64,000 bases of DNA from assembly GCF_000027005.1 (NCBI RefSeq), contig NC_012966.1, positions 434,001 to 498,000 of the forward strand, read 5' to 3'. Position numbers and translations under genes: made by a program. The stretch is from Komagataella phaffii GS115 (Eukaryota > Ascomycota > Pichiomycetes > Pichiales > Pichiaceae). The notes beneath the pieces are model-generated. The model saw only the letters and a program-made list of their open reading frames with translations, was not told the DNA's origin and did no database searches. This document shows, piece after piece, positions 36,358 through 45,909 of the stretch (positions within the stretch are counted from its first letter, which is position 1; each line of letters opens with the position of its first letter).

Positions 36358-37599
36358 ATGACGGATGGGAATCTAATTTCTGACTTGATGCGGAAAAATC
36401 TCTTGGAGTCACTCAATTCTGGTAGTGACCATGAGGATGAGGTGGAGGAAGAGGAAGAAGAGACTGATGCTGTGGGAGAGTTGAACCATAAAGAGTGGTC
36501 TGGATCAAATGCCAAAGATTGTGATTCACGGTTCAATGTAGCAAATGGATTTGAAGAGTCACCATATCAATTGAAGGAGTGGACAGCCCAAACTTATTAC
36601 CAACCCTTTCAATCAGAATCTGTCAAGCCTGTAATATTTATCGCACACCATGGGGCCGGCTCTAGTGGGTTAACTTTCACATTGCTTGCCAAAGAATTGG
36701 TTAGCATCTCCAAGGATTCCCAAATTAATTCTGGAGATGAATTGGACATACCGGGATTCTTTTGCTTTGATATGAGAGGACATGGTCAATCAAAGTTTGT
36801 TGAGACAGTGGAATCCAAAGATTATTCCATTCAAACACTATGTGTCGATTTCATCAGCATTTTGAATGAATTCTTTGCTAGGAATGAATTCGATACTGTC
36901 AAATGTAGACCTAGTATATTTTTCATTGGTCACTCCCTTGGTGGATCAATACTGACCAAAATTTTGAAAGAGGATATGATTGAAAACCAGTTCATCAAAG
37001 ATTGCATCAAAGGATTAGTTCTCCTAGATATTGTGGAAGAAATTGCTGTGAAGGCTTTAGACGGGATGCAAGGCTATATCGATCATAGACCAAAGTCATT
37101 TGCTTCCCTATCAGATGCCTTACAGTGGCATTTAGATTCTGGGTTACTACATAATGAGGAATCAGGGCTTATTTCTATCCCTTTTCTATTTTCTAAAAGA
37201 GAAACTGAAGGCTCTCCGGTATATGAATGGGTGACAGACCTCAAGTCTACAAAACCATACTGGAAAGGATGGTTTACAGGGCTGTCCAATGGGTTTATTA
37301 CGATATCTTCAAGAATTGCCAAAATGCTAGTCTTATCAAATCATGAAAACCTAGATAAGTATCTCACCATTGGTCAAATGCAAGGTAAGTTTCAATTAGT
37401 GGTTTTCCGGAATCAGCAAAACTCACAGTTTGGACATTTCATACATGAAGACATTCCAAACAAAGTAGCATACTCCATACTAGATTTCGTCGATAGAAAT
37501 GACTTCACCCGTCCGAAGTCAGTTTTGCATCACGATGAGGGAACTTCTCAAAGAGAGCTCATACAGAAACTAAACGCCAAATGGGGTGTTAAAAATTAA
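36358..37599 (+). CDS. PPE1: PPE1 protein phosphatase 2A methylesterase
   Basis: Alpha/beta hydrolase that removes the methyl ester from the C-terminal leucine of PP2A catalytic subunits; its partner enzyme Ppm1 adds it. It is 413 residues (S. cerevisiae Ppe1, YHR075C, 400). An acidic N-terminal segment (EDEVEEEEEETD) is followed by the oxyanion/entry motif AHHGAGSSGLTF, the conserved FDMRGHGQS, the nucleophile elbow GHSLGGSI at about residue 197 and the late catalytic histidine in FGHFIHEDIP. Downstream QNS1 is convergent with 14 bases between stops, and QNS1 (YHR074W) is also its convergent neighbour in S. cerevisiae. Confidence 0.95.
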   Translation: MTDGNLISDLMRKNLLESLNSGSDHEDEVEEEEEETDAVGELNHKEWSGSNAKDCDSRFNVANGFEESPYQLKEWTAQTYYQPFQSESVKPVIFIAHHGAGSSGLTFTLLAKELVSISKDSQINSGDELDIPGFFCFDMRGHGQSKFVETVESKDYSIQTLCVDFISILNEFFARNEFDTVKCRPSIFFIGHSLGGSILTKILKEDMIENQFIKDCIKGLVLLDIVEEIAVKALDGMQGYIDHRPKSFASLSDALQWHLDSGLLHNEESGLISIPFLFSKRETEGSPVYEWVTDLKSTKPYWKGWFTGLSNGFITISSRIAKMLVLSNHENLDKYLTIGQMQGKFQLVVFRNQQNSQFGHFIHEDIPNKVAYSILDFVDRNDFTRPKSVLHHDEGTSQRELIQKLNAKWGVKN

Positions 37600-37613
37600 G
37601 CAACGTAACCTAT

Positions 37614-39752
37614 TTAATCAACGGTCATGGTATCTAGTTGAGATGTATTGTTCTTCTCCAAAGTCTCCACTACTTGATCAATCTTTTTTCTAGCCCAAGA
37701 GAAGCTTGGATCGATTAAAAATGGTCTGAGGTCAAATCTGTTATCATCTGGAGAATACTGTTCAGCATGGTAGCTAGGTGTGCTAACTGTTTGCTTATGC
37801 CTGTTGACTGCATAGAACCACCAAAACCGTTTTACTTTGGTGCCTATTTCTTCTGGTGTCAGACGAGGAGACCATTCGTGCAGCAACTTAATAAACATGG
37901 AGTAAGGACCACATTTGTTGACCTTTCTGAGTCTTCCAAAAATAGACAACTCCTCATAACTCATTCCCATGTCGGCTTCATCTGATTGTACATGAGTGTC
38001 GGTAATTGGTTCCAATTCTGCTGTGGGTGTAGCGTCAACAAAATCCCGAAGTATAGGCAGATCAAACCGGTTTATAGAAAACTTAATGAAACTAATGAGA
38101 TCAGTCTTAGAAATTCCTCCTATTGGATTTACATCTGCAGATGAACAATCATACTTGGTCAAATAACCTCGAAGCTGCTCATCCACGTTGGCACTTCCCA
38201 AAACCAACAAACCACCAGTGTTTGTTCTACCCCTAGTCCAAGGTAGCAACTGGGCAAAAAGGTAAGCTAAAACCATTCTTAATCGGGCTTGAATATTTTG
38301 AAGGGCCAAGTTTTCAATTTGACTACCACCAAATACTTTGAACACCGGTTTTCTGCCTGTTACTACCTCAAAGAGGCTGACTAATGCAGTGACCACTGAA
38401 TCCATGTTCAAATCAACATGATAAGATCCAATTCTGGCTGCAAGATCTCTGGATCTTGCTCTAGTCTCTATAGATGAGTTGGTAGTACCCATATAACAAG
38501 TATGGAAGATCTTATTGCAAAGCTCTTGAGGGGTCTCAGGAATCCAACCTTCTGGCATGTTAGCAACCAGCTGAGCATCTCGTATAACTTGTTCGTTTCC
38601 TTCTAATGCTTCTTTTACTACAAGAGTGCACATTGAAAAGACAATCACTGATGTGGCACAACTGTCTATTCCACCACTCAACGGGACAAAGTAACCTGAA
38701 CCTTTACACCTTCGCACATAGTCCCACAACCAGCAAGCAGGTCCGAATGCAATCTCTTCCTCTGGAAGATGGTATCTTATCTCACGAGGCGATGTTGGTA
38801 CGATGGTGGGGTCAAAACTCTTTGAATCTGGAGATAACTCAATAGCAGCATGAACTCTTTCGTAAACAGGAGTAGAGCGACTTTGTAGACCATGTGAAAT
38901 CATGTTTCTATAGGACCTGACATCTTCTAAATCCACAGTGGCAGTTATTACTTCCACATCTTTCAAAGAAAACTGGGAACCTTGAGCTAGGACTTTGCCA
39001 TTGACAACAATAAGTGCACAACCATCATAGTACAATCTATCACCATCACAGCCTTTTTGATTGGAATACAAATATATTCCACCACACTTGGTAGTAGCCT
39101 CTGTAATAAGATCCATTCTGGTATTCAGTTTTCTCAACTCATGGTGGGAACCACTAGAATTTGCAACAATTTCAACCCCATCCAAGGCCATAGCAATATG
39201 AGGAGCTTGCGGAGTAAACAGCTCTTCGCAAGTTTCCGCACCAATACAAGTATCCAAAGTTGAAATAACGGCGTCTCCGAATTGAACTGTTATTTGGCCC
39301 GTGATCTTTTGTAGTAATCTGGGAAGAACAAACTCTTCAACGTATTGCGGCTGTAACCAAGGCGTAAAGTATCTCATTTCTCTGTAATTGCCGTCATTAG
39401 CTAAAAATATCTTGGGGCGGATCAACAAAATTTTTCCGTCATAGGATAGGATACGACAGTTGTAACGTCTATTCTTGTGCATTATTGGTAAGCCGATATC
39501 CAAAAGAATTCCATGAGTTGACTCATTCTGAAGTATAGAAGCATACATTTCCCAGGAATGCAAATAAGTGTCGTTCTCAAGAAAATGATCCAGGCACCCG
39601 TAACCAGAGATCTCCAATTCAGGTCCCACTCGTAAAGAAGCTTTGGCCTCTTTGGCCTCCTTAATACTCTGGAGAATCCTATCCCTATTCCCTTCAAAGT
39701 CTAAAGCCCATTGATTCAAAGAGCAAGTTGCTAAAGTAATATAATGCGGCAT
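37614..39752 (-). CDS. QNS1: QNS1 glutamine-dependent NAD+ synthetase
   Basis: Last step of NAD+ synthesis: amidates deamido-NAD+ using glutamine and ATP. It is 712 residues, the length seen in S. cerevisiae (714). The N-terminal nitrilase-type glutaminase domain shows the triad Glu ([10 protein letters not shown]), Lys ([18 protein letters not shown]) and Cys ([14 protein letters not shown]). The C-terminal synthetase domain carries the PP-loop [12 protein letters not shown] near residue 356 and [28 protein letters not shown]. All key residues are intact. Confidence 0.97.
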   Translation of the reverse strand: MPHYITLATCSLNQWALDFEGNRDRILQSIKEAKEAKASLRVGPELEISGYGCLDHFLENDTYLHSWEMYASILQNESTHGILLDIGLPIMHKNRRYNCRILSYDGKILLIRPKIFLANDGNYREMRYFTPWLQPQYVEEFVLPRLLQKITGQITVQFGDAVISTLDTCIGAETCEELFTPQAPHIAMALDGVEIVANSSGSHHELRKLNTRMDLITEATTKCGGIYLYSNQKGCDGDRLYYDGCALIVVNGKVLAQGSQFSLKDVEVITATVDLEDVRSYRNMISHGLQSRSTPVYERVHAAIELSPDSKSFDPTIVPTSPREIRYHLPEEEIAFGPACWLWDYVRRCKGSGYFVPLSGGIDSCATSVIVFSMCTLVVKEALEGNEQVIRDAQLVANMPEGWIPETPQELCNKIFHTCYMGTTNSSIETRARSRDLAARIGSYHVDLNMDSVVTALVSLFEVVTGRKPVFKVFGGSQIENLALQNIQARLRMVLAYLFAQLLPWTRGRTNTGGLLVLGSANVDEQLRGYLTKYDCSSADVNPIGGISKTDLISFIKFSINRFDLPILRDFVDATPTAELEPITDTHVQSDEADMGMSYEELSIFGRLRKVNKCGPYSMFIKLLHEWSPRLTPEEIGTKVKRFWWFYAVNRHKQTVSTPSYHAEQYSPDDNRFDLRPFLIDPSFSWARKKIDQVVETLEKNNTSQLDTMTVD

Positions 39753-39962
39753 GTTAAATTTGCACTGGCAGACAACAGAACGTCAATGGTTCGATCTTTA
39801 GGTGAGTGCAATTAGGACCGTTAGTAGTGCTGGTAGGCTATAAACCAAGTTGTGGAGATGAAACGAACAGAGCTATATGATGTTAGGATCTATACGCGTT
39901 GAAAAATCGAAGCATTCGTACGACCCAGATGAGACGGATTACCTATTGCTCTTACTTTCAAC

Positions 39963-40634
39963 ATGATCCTTCAGTTATTAAGTTATGTGGGCATAGTATC
40001 CGGGTTTGTATCAATTACGCTGGCAATTGCCTCTGGATTGTACTATCTTTCTGAGTTAGTAGAGGAGTACACCGAGTTTACGAGAAGATTAATTGGCAGA
40101 CTAATAATAGCTATTGTTGGTGTATTCCTGTTATTGCTATTTCTAGATGGGTTCCCAATCAAGCTGAGCATTTTTTCTCTTTTGACGTACTATATCTACT
40201 ACAAGAATTTAAAGACATTTCCGTTCATTGACTTGACTGGTCCCGTGTTTGTCTCGTCCTGCATACTGGCGGTGCTCAACCACTATATGTGGTTCCAACA
40301 CTTCAGCAATCCATACATTCCAACAATAGAAGAAAGAATTTCTCCCAATTACATACCCCCACACATTCCAACATTTGCTGAAATTGCAAGCTTTTTTGGA
40401 ATTTGCATATGGTTGGTGCCGTTCACGTTATTCATTTCATTGAGTGCCAGTGAAAACACTCTGCCTTCCACATTGAACGATATCAATAGATTCGACAAAA
40501 AGAACGACGATACTACAAGACAGAGAGGAGTTGGACTAGTCAAATTAGCCATAGGTTTTGCTTATGAGACATTCTACAATTTTGGTAGGTTACTCGGGTA
40601 TGAATGGGATCCAAACCAGGGTCGGATTATCTAA
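39963..40634 (+). CDS. SVP26: SVP26 ER-Golgi cargo adaptor (TEX261 family)
   Basis: Integral membrane protein of early Golgi and COPII vesicles that helps Ktr3 and other type II mannosyltransferases leave the ER. It is 223 residues (S. cerevisiae 228) with about four membrane segments, at roughly residues 5-30, 45-75, 87-107 and 139-158. Conserved motifs include GLYYLSELVEEY near the N-terminus, the central LTYYIYYKNLKTFPFIDLTGPVF and the segment NHYMWFQHF. The C-terminal cytosolic tail carries FDKKNDDTTRQR. Its neighbour RGD3 is also its neighbour in S. cerevisiae (YHR181W/YHR182W). Confidence 0.95.
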   Translation: MILQLLSYVGIVSGFVSITLAIASGLYYLSELVEEYTEFTRRLIGRLIIAIVGVFLLLLFLDGFPIKLSIFSLLTYYIYYKNLKTFPFIDLTGPVFVSSCILAVLNHYMWFQHFSNPYIPTIEERISPNYIPPHIPTFAEIASFFGICIWLVPFTLFISLSASENTLPSTLNDINRFDKKNDDTTRQRGVGLVKLAIGFAYETFYNFGRLLGYEWDPNQGRII

Positions 40635-40675
40635 TAGAATTGAGAAATGTATTTTCTTTGCGGTGTCCAACAGAC

Positions 40676-43528
40676 TTAATTTCTGGATGTAGACGGTGAA
40701 TCTGGGGTTTCAATGCTGGGTGTTGGTCTCCTTGTTGGTGATATAAATGGCAAATTGCGAGGTTGTTTGGACGTGGAATCCGTCTCGACACTGTTGGAGA
40801 TGTTGCTTCCAAGGGAAAACGGACGTAATTTATCTGAAGACCCTGAGTTTGCTGTGTTACTTCGACTCCGATTTTGTTCGATTGATAAATCTTGCTCTGC
40901 CCTTAATTTGGATAACCGCTTCTCTCTCTGGGCGTTGACTTCTTCCTTATCAATGACCATTTGCTTCAGAGATTGTAGAAAGTTTCGATTCAGCAGGTTC
41001 GCCAAGAGACGATCGCCAACTGCAGAAGGTATCATATTGAACGAGTCTTGTTGCTTTACGTCTGGTGGTGGTCTAAGGATAAAATGGACGAATGGAATAG
41101 AGCCAATGGCTTCTGAGTTATTCAACTGCTTGCCAAGTTCGTCTTGAGTAGAAGCATCGATGCGATCAGATAGGTAATTGAATAGGTACCACGTAGCTGC
41201 GGCATTAGCTTGAGGCAACTCCAGTTCTAGAACTTTCATCAAATCTGATGATGCCGATTCTTCTTTAGAGAATAATTTAACGAGTGAGGTATAGGAAAAC
41301 TGGCCCAATAGAGAGTCACTCAACTCCAACAACCACAATTTGAGCAGTAAGATCCAGATAGCCACATTATCAGGATATAACTCCTCCAGTTTATTAATAA
41401 ATTGATCCATGACAAATTCATCCACGCTAACCTTGTTATCTTCCTCACTAAATAACATTTCCCAGTTATGTGTATTCATGTAATATAAATTCCTGAGTTG
41501 GGTAGCCGTAATGAGTTCATAAGGTTTAGTCCATAAAGTTTTATCAAAACCGGACGCTGAAATTCTCTCTAAAACTTTCATAAGAAACAAAGGAACGGAC
41601 TTTGTTGACAAGTCTGACTCGTTGGAATTGGTTACCTGAGACGAAACTTCGCTTCCAAACAAAAGTGACTTGGTCTTGTGAAATTGAGATCTTGCTTGTA
41701 AATAAGAGCTGTTGTATTCGTATGCCTTGACAGTATTCCAAAGCTGATTATCGACTGGATTCACAGACAGATAGCCTCCAAGTTCATTTTCAATATATGG
41801 CTTAGAAATTTTGATAGCGTTCTTGACCCAAGACGGTTTCGTTTTGAAGGTTTTGTTTGAAGGGATATTAGCTTTTAGGAAGTCATTTATTTCCTGCACA
41901 GTTGAGGAATCATCATAATCTTGAGTGCCCTTCAAAGATTGTTCCGATATACTGGCATTTTTAACTGTGGTATTATGGGTAATCTCTGTAAACTTGCTAA
42001 TCACATCATACAAAAACTTGGCTCTTCCTACCTCATGTTCTTCAATTGCGTTGTAAAAATGAGATATGTTGGTTTCTAGTTGTCCTCTAGCTTGGCTTAA
42101 ATGTTGATTGGCCAAAACAAAGTCCTGATAGAGAGGTTCATATGTTAATAGGTAATGGTTCAGTTTAGTATTTGTGGTACCTGAAGGTGTAATTGAAATT
42201 GTCGGTGCGAGAGAGGGTTGGGTAGTAGCAGTAGAAAGCTTTGCCAAATCTTTTTCTTTTGCTAATCTTTTGGCAAGTCTTGCCTCTCTTTTGGCCTGTA
42301 TTCTTTTTTCCCTTCTGGCTGCTCGGTCTTTTGAACGCTCTTCAATGTAGCTTCGCTTTTTTTCTTCCACTTGGTTGGAGTCAAATTCTAGAATATCCTT
42401 CATCAATGCAGTCCATTCAAACGTGGCTCTATCATCGTCTGATCTAAACTTATATGAAGAAAACTGTAGAAGACTTTTAGATTTTATCAATCCTAAATCC
42501 AATAAACGTTGGCAAATCTTTTCAACCTGATACCTTGATATAGCACCTGCTCTCTTGGAAACGTCTCTGGAACTTGGAGGAGCAATGTTCAAAATCATCC
42601 AGTCAATCAAATCTGTTCCCTTGATACTCTCGATATAAGAGGACATGAATGGAATCTTGGATCTTTCCAATGGTATTTCTTTCACTAGTTTTATTGCAAA
42701 TCCTTTGAACTCTTCGATACTGTTGAATCCCAACAACTTATCACAGAGCACAATTGGGAAATCTTTGGAAAAAACATAGGCCGGATGCTCATCTTCGAAC
42801 TGTTTTAAGTTGTCCTCTGCCTCAGAGGGTTCAGAATCCGACGAGATATTGTCAGAATTGTCTTCTGCCAGTCTTTGCAAGGATTCCCTTAATTCGATTT
42901 CTCTCTCCTGCTCTTTTTCGGTCATAGCTTTTGACTTCAAATTCAAGTTGGAGATTTTGCTTGTAAACGATGCCAAGGAATGTTGTATATTGGTTGGAAT
43001 AATTGCATGGTCTGATGAATTAGTACTCAGATCTGATATGGTCAAGATGTGCTTGACCAATTTGTCCTTTAAGTTCCGAGTTTCCGTCAAACAGTCATCG
43101 TACTCATTAAAGGAGTTCTGCAGCTCGGTCTCCACATAATTGAGAAAGTTCTTGTATTTTGCAATGTACTGTTGAGTAGGACTTAGGATCTGATTCGTGA
43201 GCTGGGAAGAGAGGGCCAGCTCATTATCTGCCTCGTCAATTGTTCTATTGATTATCAAATTGAGCATATCATTGACAGATTTCTTCTTTGAATCCGGGAA
43301 TGTCCCATTTAAATCAAATAAATCTTGTTCGGCTGTATTTATCCAATCGTTCAAGAGATCAACTCTGCTAGAGACCAGCTTAGACTGGTAACCCTTTAAT
43401 AGCTTCTCCAATTTGACTAAATTGGCGTGGTTCTCCCATAAAATACTGAAAACATGATTGATTCCTTTTTCATAACCAGAGGACCAATAATGGTTGACTA
43501 AATGTGTATTCAATGCCTCCATTGACAT
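40676..43528 (-). CDS. RGD3: RGD3-type F-BAR/DEP/RhoGAP protein
   Basis: Membrane-binding regulator of Rho GTPases; S. cerevisiae Rgd3 (YHR182W) acts on Rho3. The 950-residue protein has an FCH/F-BAR start (residues ~10-200), a DEP domain inserted at ~285-372 (GTDLIDWMILNIAPPSSRDVSKRAGAISRY), a basic helical stretch (~380-425), the second half of the F-BAR (~455-515) and a RhoGAP-like domain at ~645-800. The layout and the position beside SVP26 support RGD3 over RGD2. In the GAP domain the segment that should hold the catalytic arginine (normally xGIFR) reads FDKTLWTKP, and the usual KxxxRELPxPL motif reads KLWLLELSDSLL, so two conserved arginines seem to be missing. There is a second ATG two codons downstream at 43522. 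Confidence 0.85.
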   Translation of the reverse strand: MSMEALNTHLVNHYWSSGYEKGINHVFSILWENHANLVKLEKLLKGYQSKLVSSRVDLLNDWINTAEQDLFDLNGTFPDSKKKSVNDMLNLIINRTIDEADNELALSSQLTNQILSPTQQYIAKYKNFLNYVETELQNSFNEYDDCLTETRNLKDKLVKHILTISDLSTNSSDHAIIPTNIQHSLASFTSKISNLNLKSKAMTEKEQEREIELRESLQRLAEDNSDNISSDSEPSEAEDNLKQFEDEHPAYVFSKDFPIVLCDKLLGFNSIEEFKGFAIKLVKEIPLERSKIPFMSSYIESIKGTDLIDWMILNIAPPSSRDVSKRAGAISRYQVEKICQRLLDLGLIKSKSLLQFSSYKFRSDDDRATFEWTALMKDILEFDSNQVEEKKRSYIEERSKDRAARREKRIQAKREARLAKRLAKEKDLAKLSTATTQPSLAPTISITPSGTTNTKLNHYLLTYEPLYQDFVLANQHLSQARGQLETNISHFYNAIEEHEVGRAKFLYDVISKFTEITHNTTVKNASISEQSLKGTQDYDDSSTVQEINDFLKANIPSNKTFKTKPSWVKNAIKISKPYIENELGGYLSVNPVDNQLWNTVKAYEYNSSYLQARSQFHKTKSLLFGSEVSSQVTNSNESDLSTKSVPLFLMKVLERISASGFDKTLWTKPYELITATQLRNLYYMNTHNWEMLFSEEDNKVSVDEFVMDQFINKLEELYPDNVAIWILLLKLWLLELSDSLLGQFSYTSLVKLFSKEESASSDLMKVLELELPQANAAATWYLFNYLSDRIDASTQDELGKQLNNSEAIGSIPFVHFILRPPPDVKQQDSFNMIPSAVGDRLLANLLNRNFLQSLKQMVIDKEEVNAQREKRLSKLRAEQDLSIEQNRSRSNTANSGSSDKLRPFSLGSNISNSVETDSTSKQPRNLPFISPTRRPTPSIETPDSPSTSRN

Positions 43529-43709
43529 GGTTAACAGTTGGAAAAGTACACCGTGTGAGAGGAGAGATCAGGGCGCATTATACCAGCTCCTACCGAATCG
43601 AGAAAATATTATCGTGAAACATAATCATAGTGGTGACCCAACCCTTTCAACAAGTTCTTTCATTAAACTTATGGTTATTCTTTTGATTTACCTATTATAT
43701 AATACATGA

Positions 43710-45671
43710 TTAGAAGAGCCCTTCAATCTCTCCCTTGTCATTGACTTCGACATTCATGAACCCACATTTAGTAGCCAAACCTGGAATAGTTTGGATCTCC
43801 GAAGCCAACGCATAGAGGTATCCTGCGCCTACAGAGGCTTTGATGTCTCTGATAGGGAACTTGAATCCCGTAGGAACACCCTTCAGTTTGGCATCGTGAG
43901 AAAGAGAGTATTGGGTCTTTGCAATGCAGATAGGAAGCTTGTCAAAACCTTGAGCTGTGTATTCCTTAATTTTCTCTTGAGCTTGAGGAAGGAATTCAAC
44001 TTCAGCAGCACCGTACATCTTTTGCGCAATAGCACTGATCTTATCAGCAATAGAAGTCGATTCTAAATCATAGATAAAGCTGAAATTCTCAGGCTGTTGT
44101 CCGGGATACTCGTTGTTGGCAGCACGAATGATACCAGAGGCAAGATCGACAGCACCAGCACCACCTTCTTCCCAATGGTTGGATACAATGGCATCAATAG
44201 CACCGGCTTTGATAGCTTCCTCTCTAATGATATCATGCTCCTTATCAGTGTCACTGCTCATTTTGTTGATGGCTACGATCACACTACGTCCATACTGCTT
44301 GGCATTTTCAATGTGCTTACCGAGGTTAGCACAACCTGTCCTCAACATTTCTAAGTTCTCGGTAGTGTATTCCAAAGGCAACTGTTGGCCAGCTTTAACT
44401 TCACTTCCTCCACCGTGAACCTTGAGAGCTCTCACGGTAGCCACGATGACAATAACGTCTGGCTCCAAACCAGAAGATCTACATTTGATGTTCAGGAAAC
44501 GTTCTCCACCCATAGTGAAATCAAAACCAGCTTCAGTGATCACGTATCCCTCTTTGCCCTTTCTTTCTTCGTCTGGAAGATTAGGGTCGGTTCCAGCTAG
44601 CTTGAGCGCAATTCTATCGGCCAAAACAGAAGAAGCGCCAATAGAAATGTTAGCAAAGGGACCAGCATGGACAAAAACTGGAGTTCCTTCCAAAGTTTGC
44701 ATCAGATTAGGTTTGATAGCATCCTTTAAAATAGCGGTCAAAGCACCAGCACATCCCAGATCCTCACAAGTCACTGGTTCGCCACTCTTGTTGGAGGCAA
44801 CCACCATACGACCTAATCTCTCTCTCATATCTTTCAGAGAACTACAAAGAGCCAAAATAGCCATGCATTCAGAGGCGACGGTAATTTCAAAACCAGTTTC
44901 TCTGGTCAATCCCTTTTCGGTTGGAGCTTGGCCAATGGTAATACCTCTCAACATACGATCGTTCAGATCCAAGACTCTTTTCCAAGTTATAGTTTTTGGA
45001 TCAATGTCTAGACGAACAAATTTTCCAATCTCTTCCTCGGTCCACTCTCTTGGATCTTTCTTGTCGAGACCTAACTTGGCAACTCTGGGAAGTAACCCGA
45101 TGGGAATGTCCCTTGTACCATCTTTTTTCTCGGGGCACAGTCTCTTCCACAGACCCTTATCAGTTTGAGTAGACTCGTGGAAAATCCTGGTATCCAAAGC
45201 TGCTGCCAGTAAATTATTAGCCATACCAATGGCATGGATATCACCAGTGATATGCATGTTGAACTCATCCATAGGAATTACTTGAGAATATCCTCCTCCA
45301 GCAGCACCTCCTTTAACACCAAAGGTGGGGCCCATTGAAGGCTGTCTGACATTAGCAAAAGCTACTCTGTTCAAATGAGATCCCAATGATTGAGCCAATC
45401 CAACGGTCGTGGTAGATTTACCCTCACCCAGTGGGGTAGGAGTGATACCAGTGACCAATATGTATTTACCGTTGACCTTGTCTTGCAATCTCTCTAAAGT
45501 GTCCAGACTGACTTTACCTTTATAAGCTCCATAAGGTTCAATTTCTGAATCCAAAACTCCAGACTCTCTGGCAACCTCAGTTATGTGTTTGGGCTGCTGA
45601 TTTCTCGAGATTTCATAATCAGATGGAACGGGCTTAGTCAAATTTAACTTTAGACGTTTGAAATCAGACAT
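43710..45671 (-). CDS. Stand-alone formate-tetrahydrofolate ligase (10-formyl-THF synthetase)
   Basis: ATP-dependent ligase that makes 10-formyl-THF from formate. The ATG at 45671 gives 653 residues; the longer frame starts with TTG. It aligns from end to end with the C-terminal FTHFS domain of the trifunctional Ade3/Mis1 proteins, starting in the linker ([16 protein letters not shown]) and ending at GEIEGLF like Ade3. The ATP-binding [14 protein letters not shown] motif is near residue 82 and [19 protein letters not shown] follows. No mitochondrial leader is present, so it is probably cytosolic. The dehydrogenase/cyclohydrolase half, normally fused in front, is a separate gene just upstream (45910-46806). 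Codon use suggests strong expression. Confidence 0.95.
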   Translation of the reverse strand: MSDFKRLKLNLTKPVPSDYEISRNQQPKHITEVARESGVLDSEIEPYGAYKGKVSLDTLERLQDKVNGKYILVTGITPTPLGEGKSTTTVGLAQSLGSHLNRVAFANVRQPSMGPTFGVKGGAAGGGYSQVIPMDEFNMHITGDIHAIGMANNLLAAALDTRIFHESTQTDKGLWKRLCPEKKDGTRDIPIGLLPRVAKLGLDKKDPREWTEEEIGKFVRLDIDPKTITWKRVLDLNDRMLRGITIGQAPTEKGLTRETGFEITVASECMAILALCSSLKDMRERLGRMVVASNKSGEPVTCEDLGCAGALTAILKDAIKPNLMQTLEGTPVFVHAGPFANISIGASSVLADRIALKLAGTDPNLPDEERKGKEGYVITEAGFDFTMGGERFLNIKCRSSGLEPDVIVIVATVRALKVHGGGSEVKAGQQLPLEYTTENLEMLRTGCANLGKHIENAKQYGRSVIVAINKMSSDTDKEHDIIREEAIKAGAIDAIVSNHWEEGGAGAVDLASGIIRAANNEYPGQQPENFSFIYDLESTSIADKISAIAQKMYGAAEVEFLPQAQEKIKEYTAQGFDKLPICIAKTQYSLSHDAKLKGVPTGFKFPIRDIKASVGAGYLYALASEIQTIPGLATKCGFMNVEVNDKGEIEGLF

Positions 45672-45762
45672 GCTATCGGTAAGTTTAAACAATCTCTATC
45701 TTTCCCGCAGAATTTGCCTATCAAAAGGAGAGAACTGGAAAAAGGGTTTTTTGATTTTCTGA

Positions 45763-45772
45763 TATTTATATA
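45763..45772 (-). promoter_or_regulatory. TATA box of the FTHFS gene
   Basis: On the minus strand this reads TATATAAATA, 92-101 bases before the FTHFS ATG at 45671. It is a good consensus TATA element at a normal yeast distance, inside the gap between the two one-carbon genes. Confidence 0.65.
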
Positions 45773-45797
45773 TGTAATTTTCAGGATGTCAGGTCTC

Positions 45798-45815
45798 TGA
45801 CTCTGTTTGTGACTC
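45798..45815 (-). promoter_or_regulatory. Two TGACTC elements upstream of the FTHFS gene
   Basis: TGACTC occurs at 45798-45803 and again at 45810-45815, 12 bases apart, upstream of the TATA box. TGACTC is the S. cerevisiae Bas1 and Gcn4 core site that drives ADE and other purine/one-carbon genes. The spacing and place suit an activator site for FTHFS. That the same regulator is used in this yeast is inference. Confidence 0.5.
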
Positions 45816-45909
45816 GGTCGAACGGTCCTTTCCCTTGCGCGTCTAGAGTTAGCGCTGAAAAATTCCTAAACTGGTAACAGAGGGTTTAGCGTTGGCTTCA
45901 GTCAAACAT

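Noticed and set aside
44422..45168. A 248-codon frame on the plus strand inside the formate-THF ligase gene
   Set aside because: It is exactly antisense to a highly conserved, codon-biased gene. Such long shadow frames are common opposite biased genes, and its product has no recognisable features.
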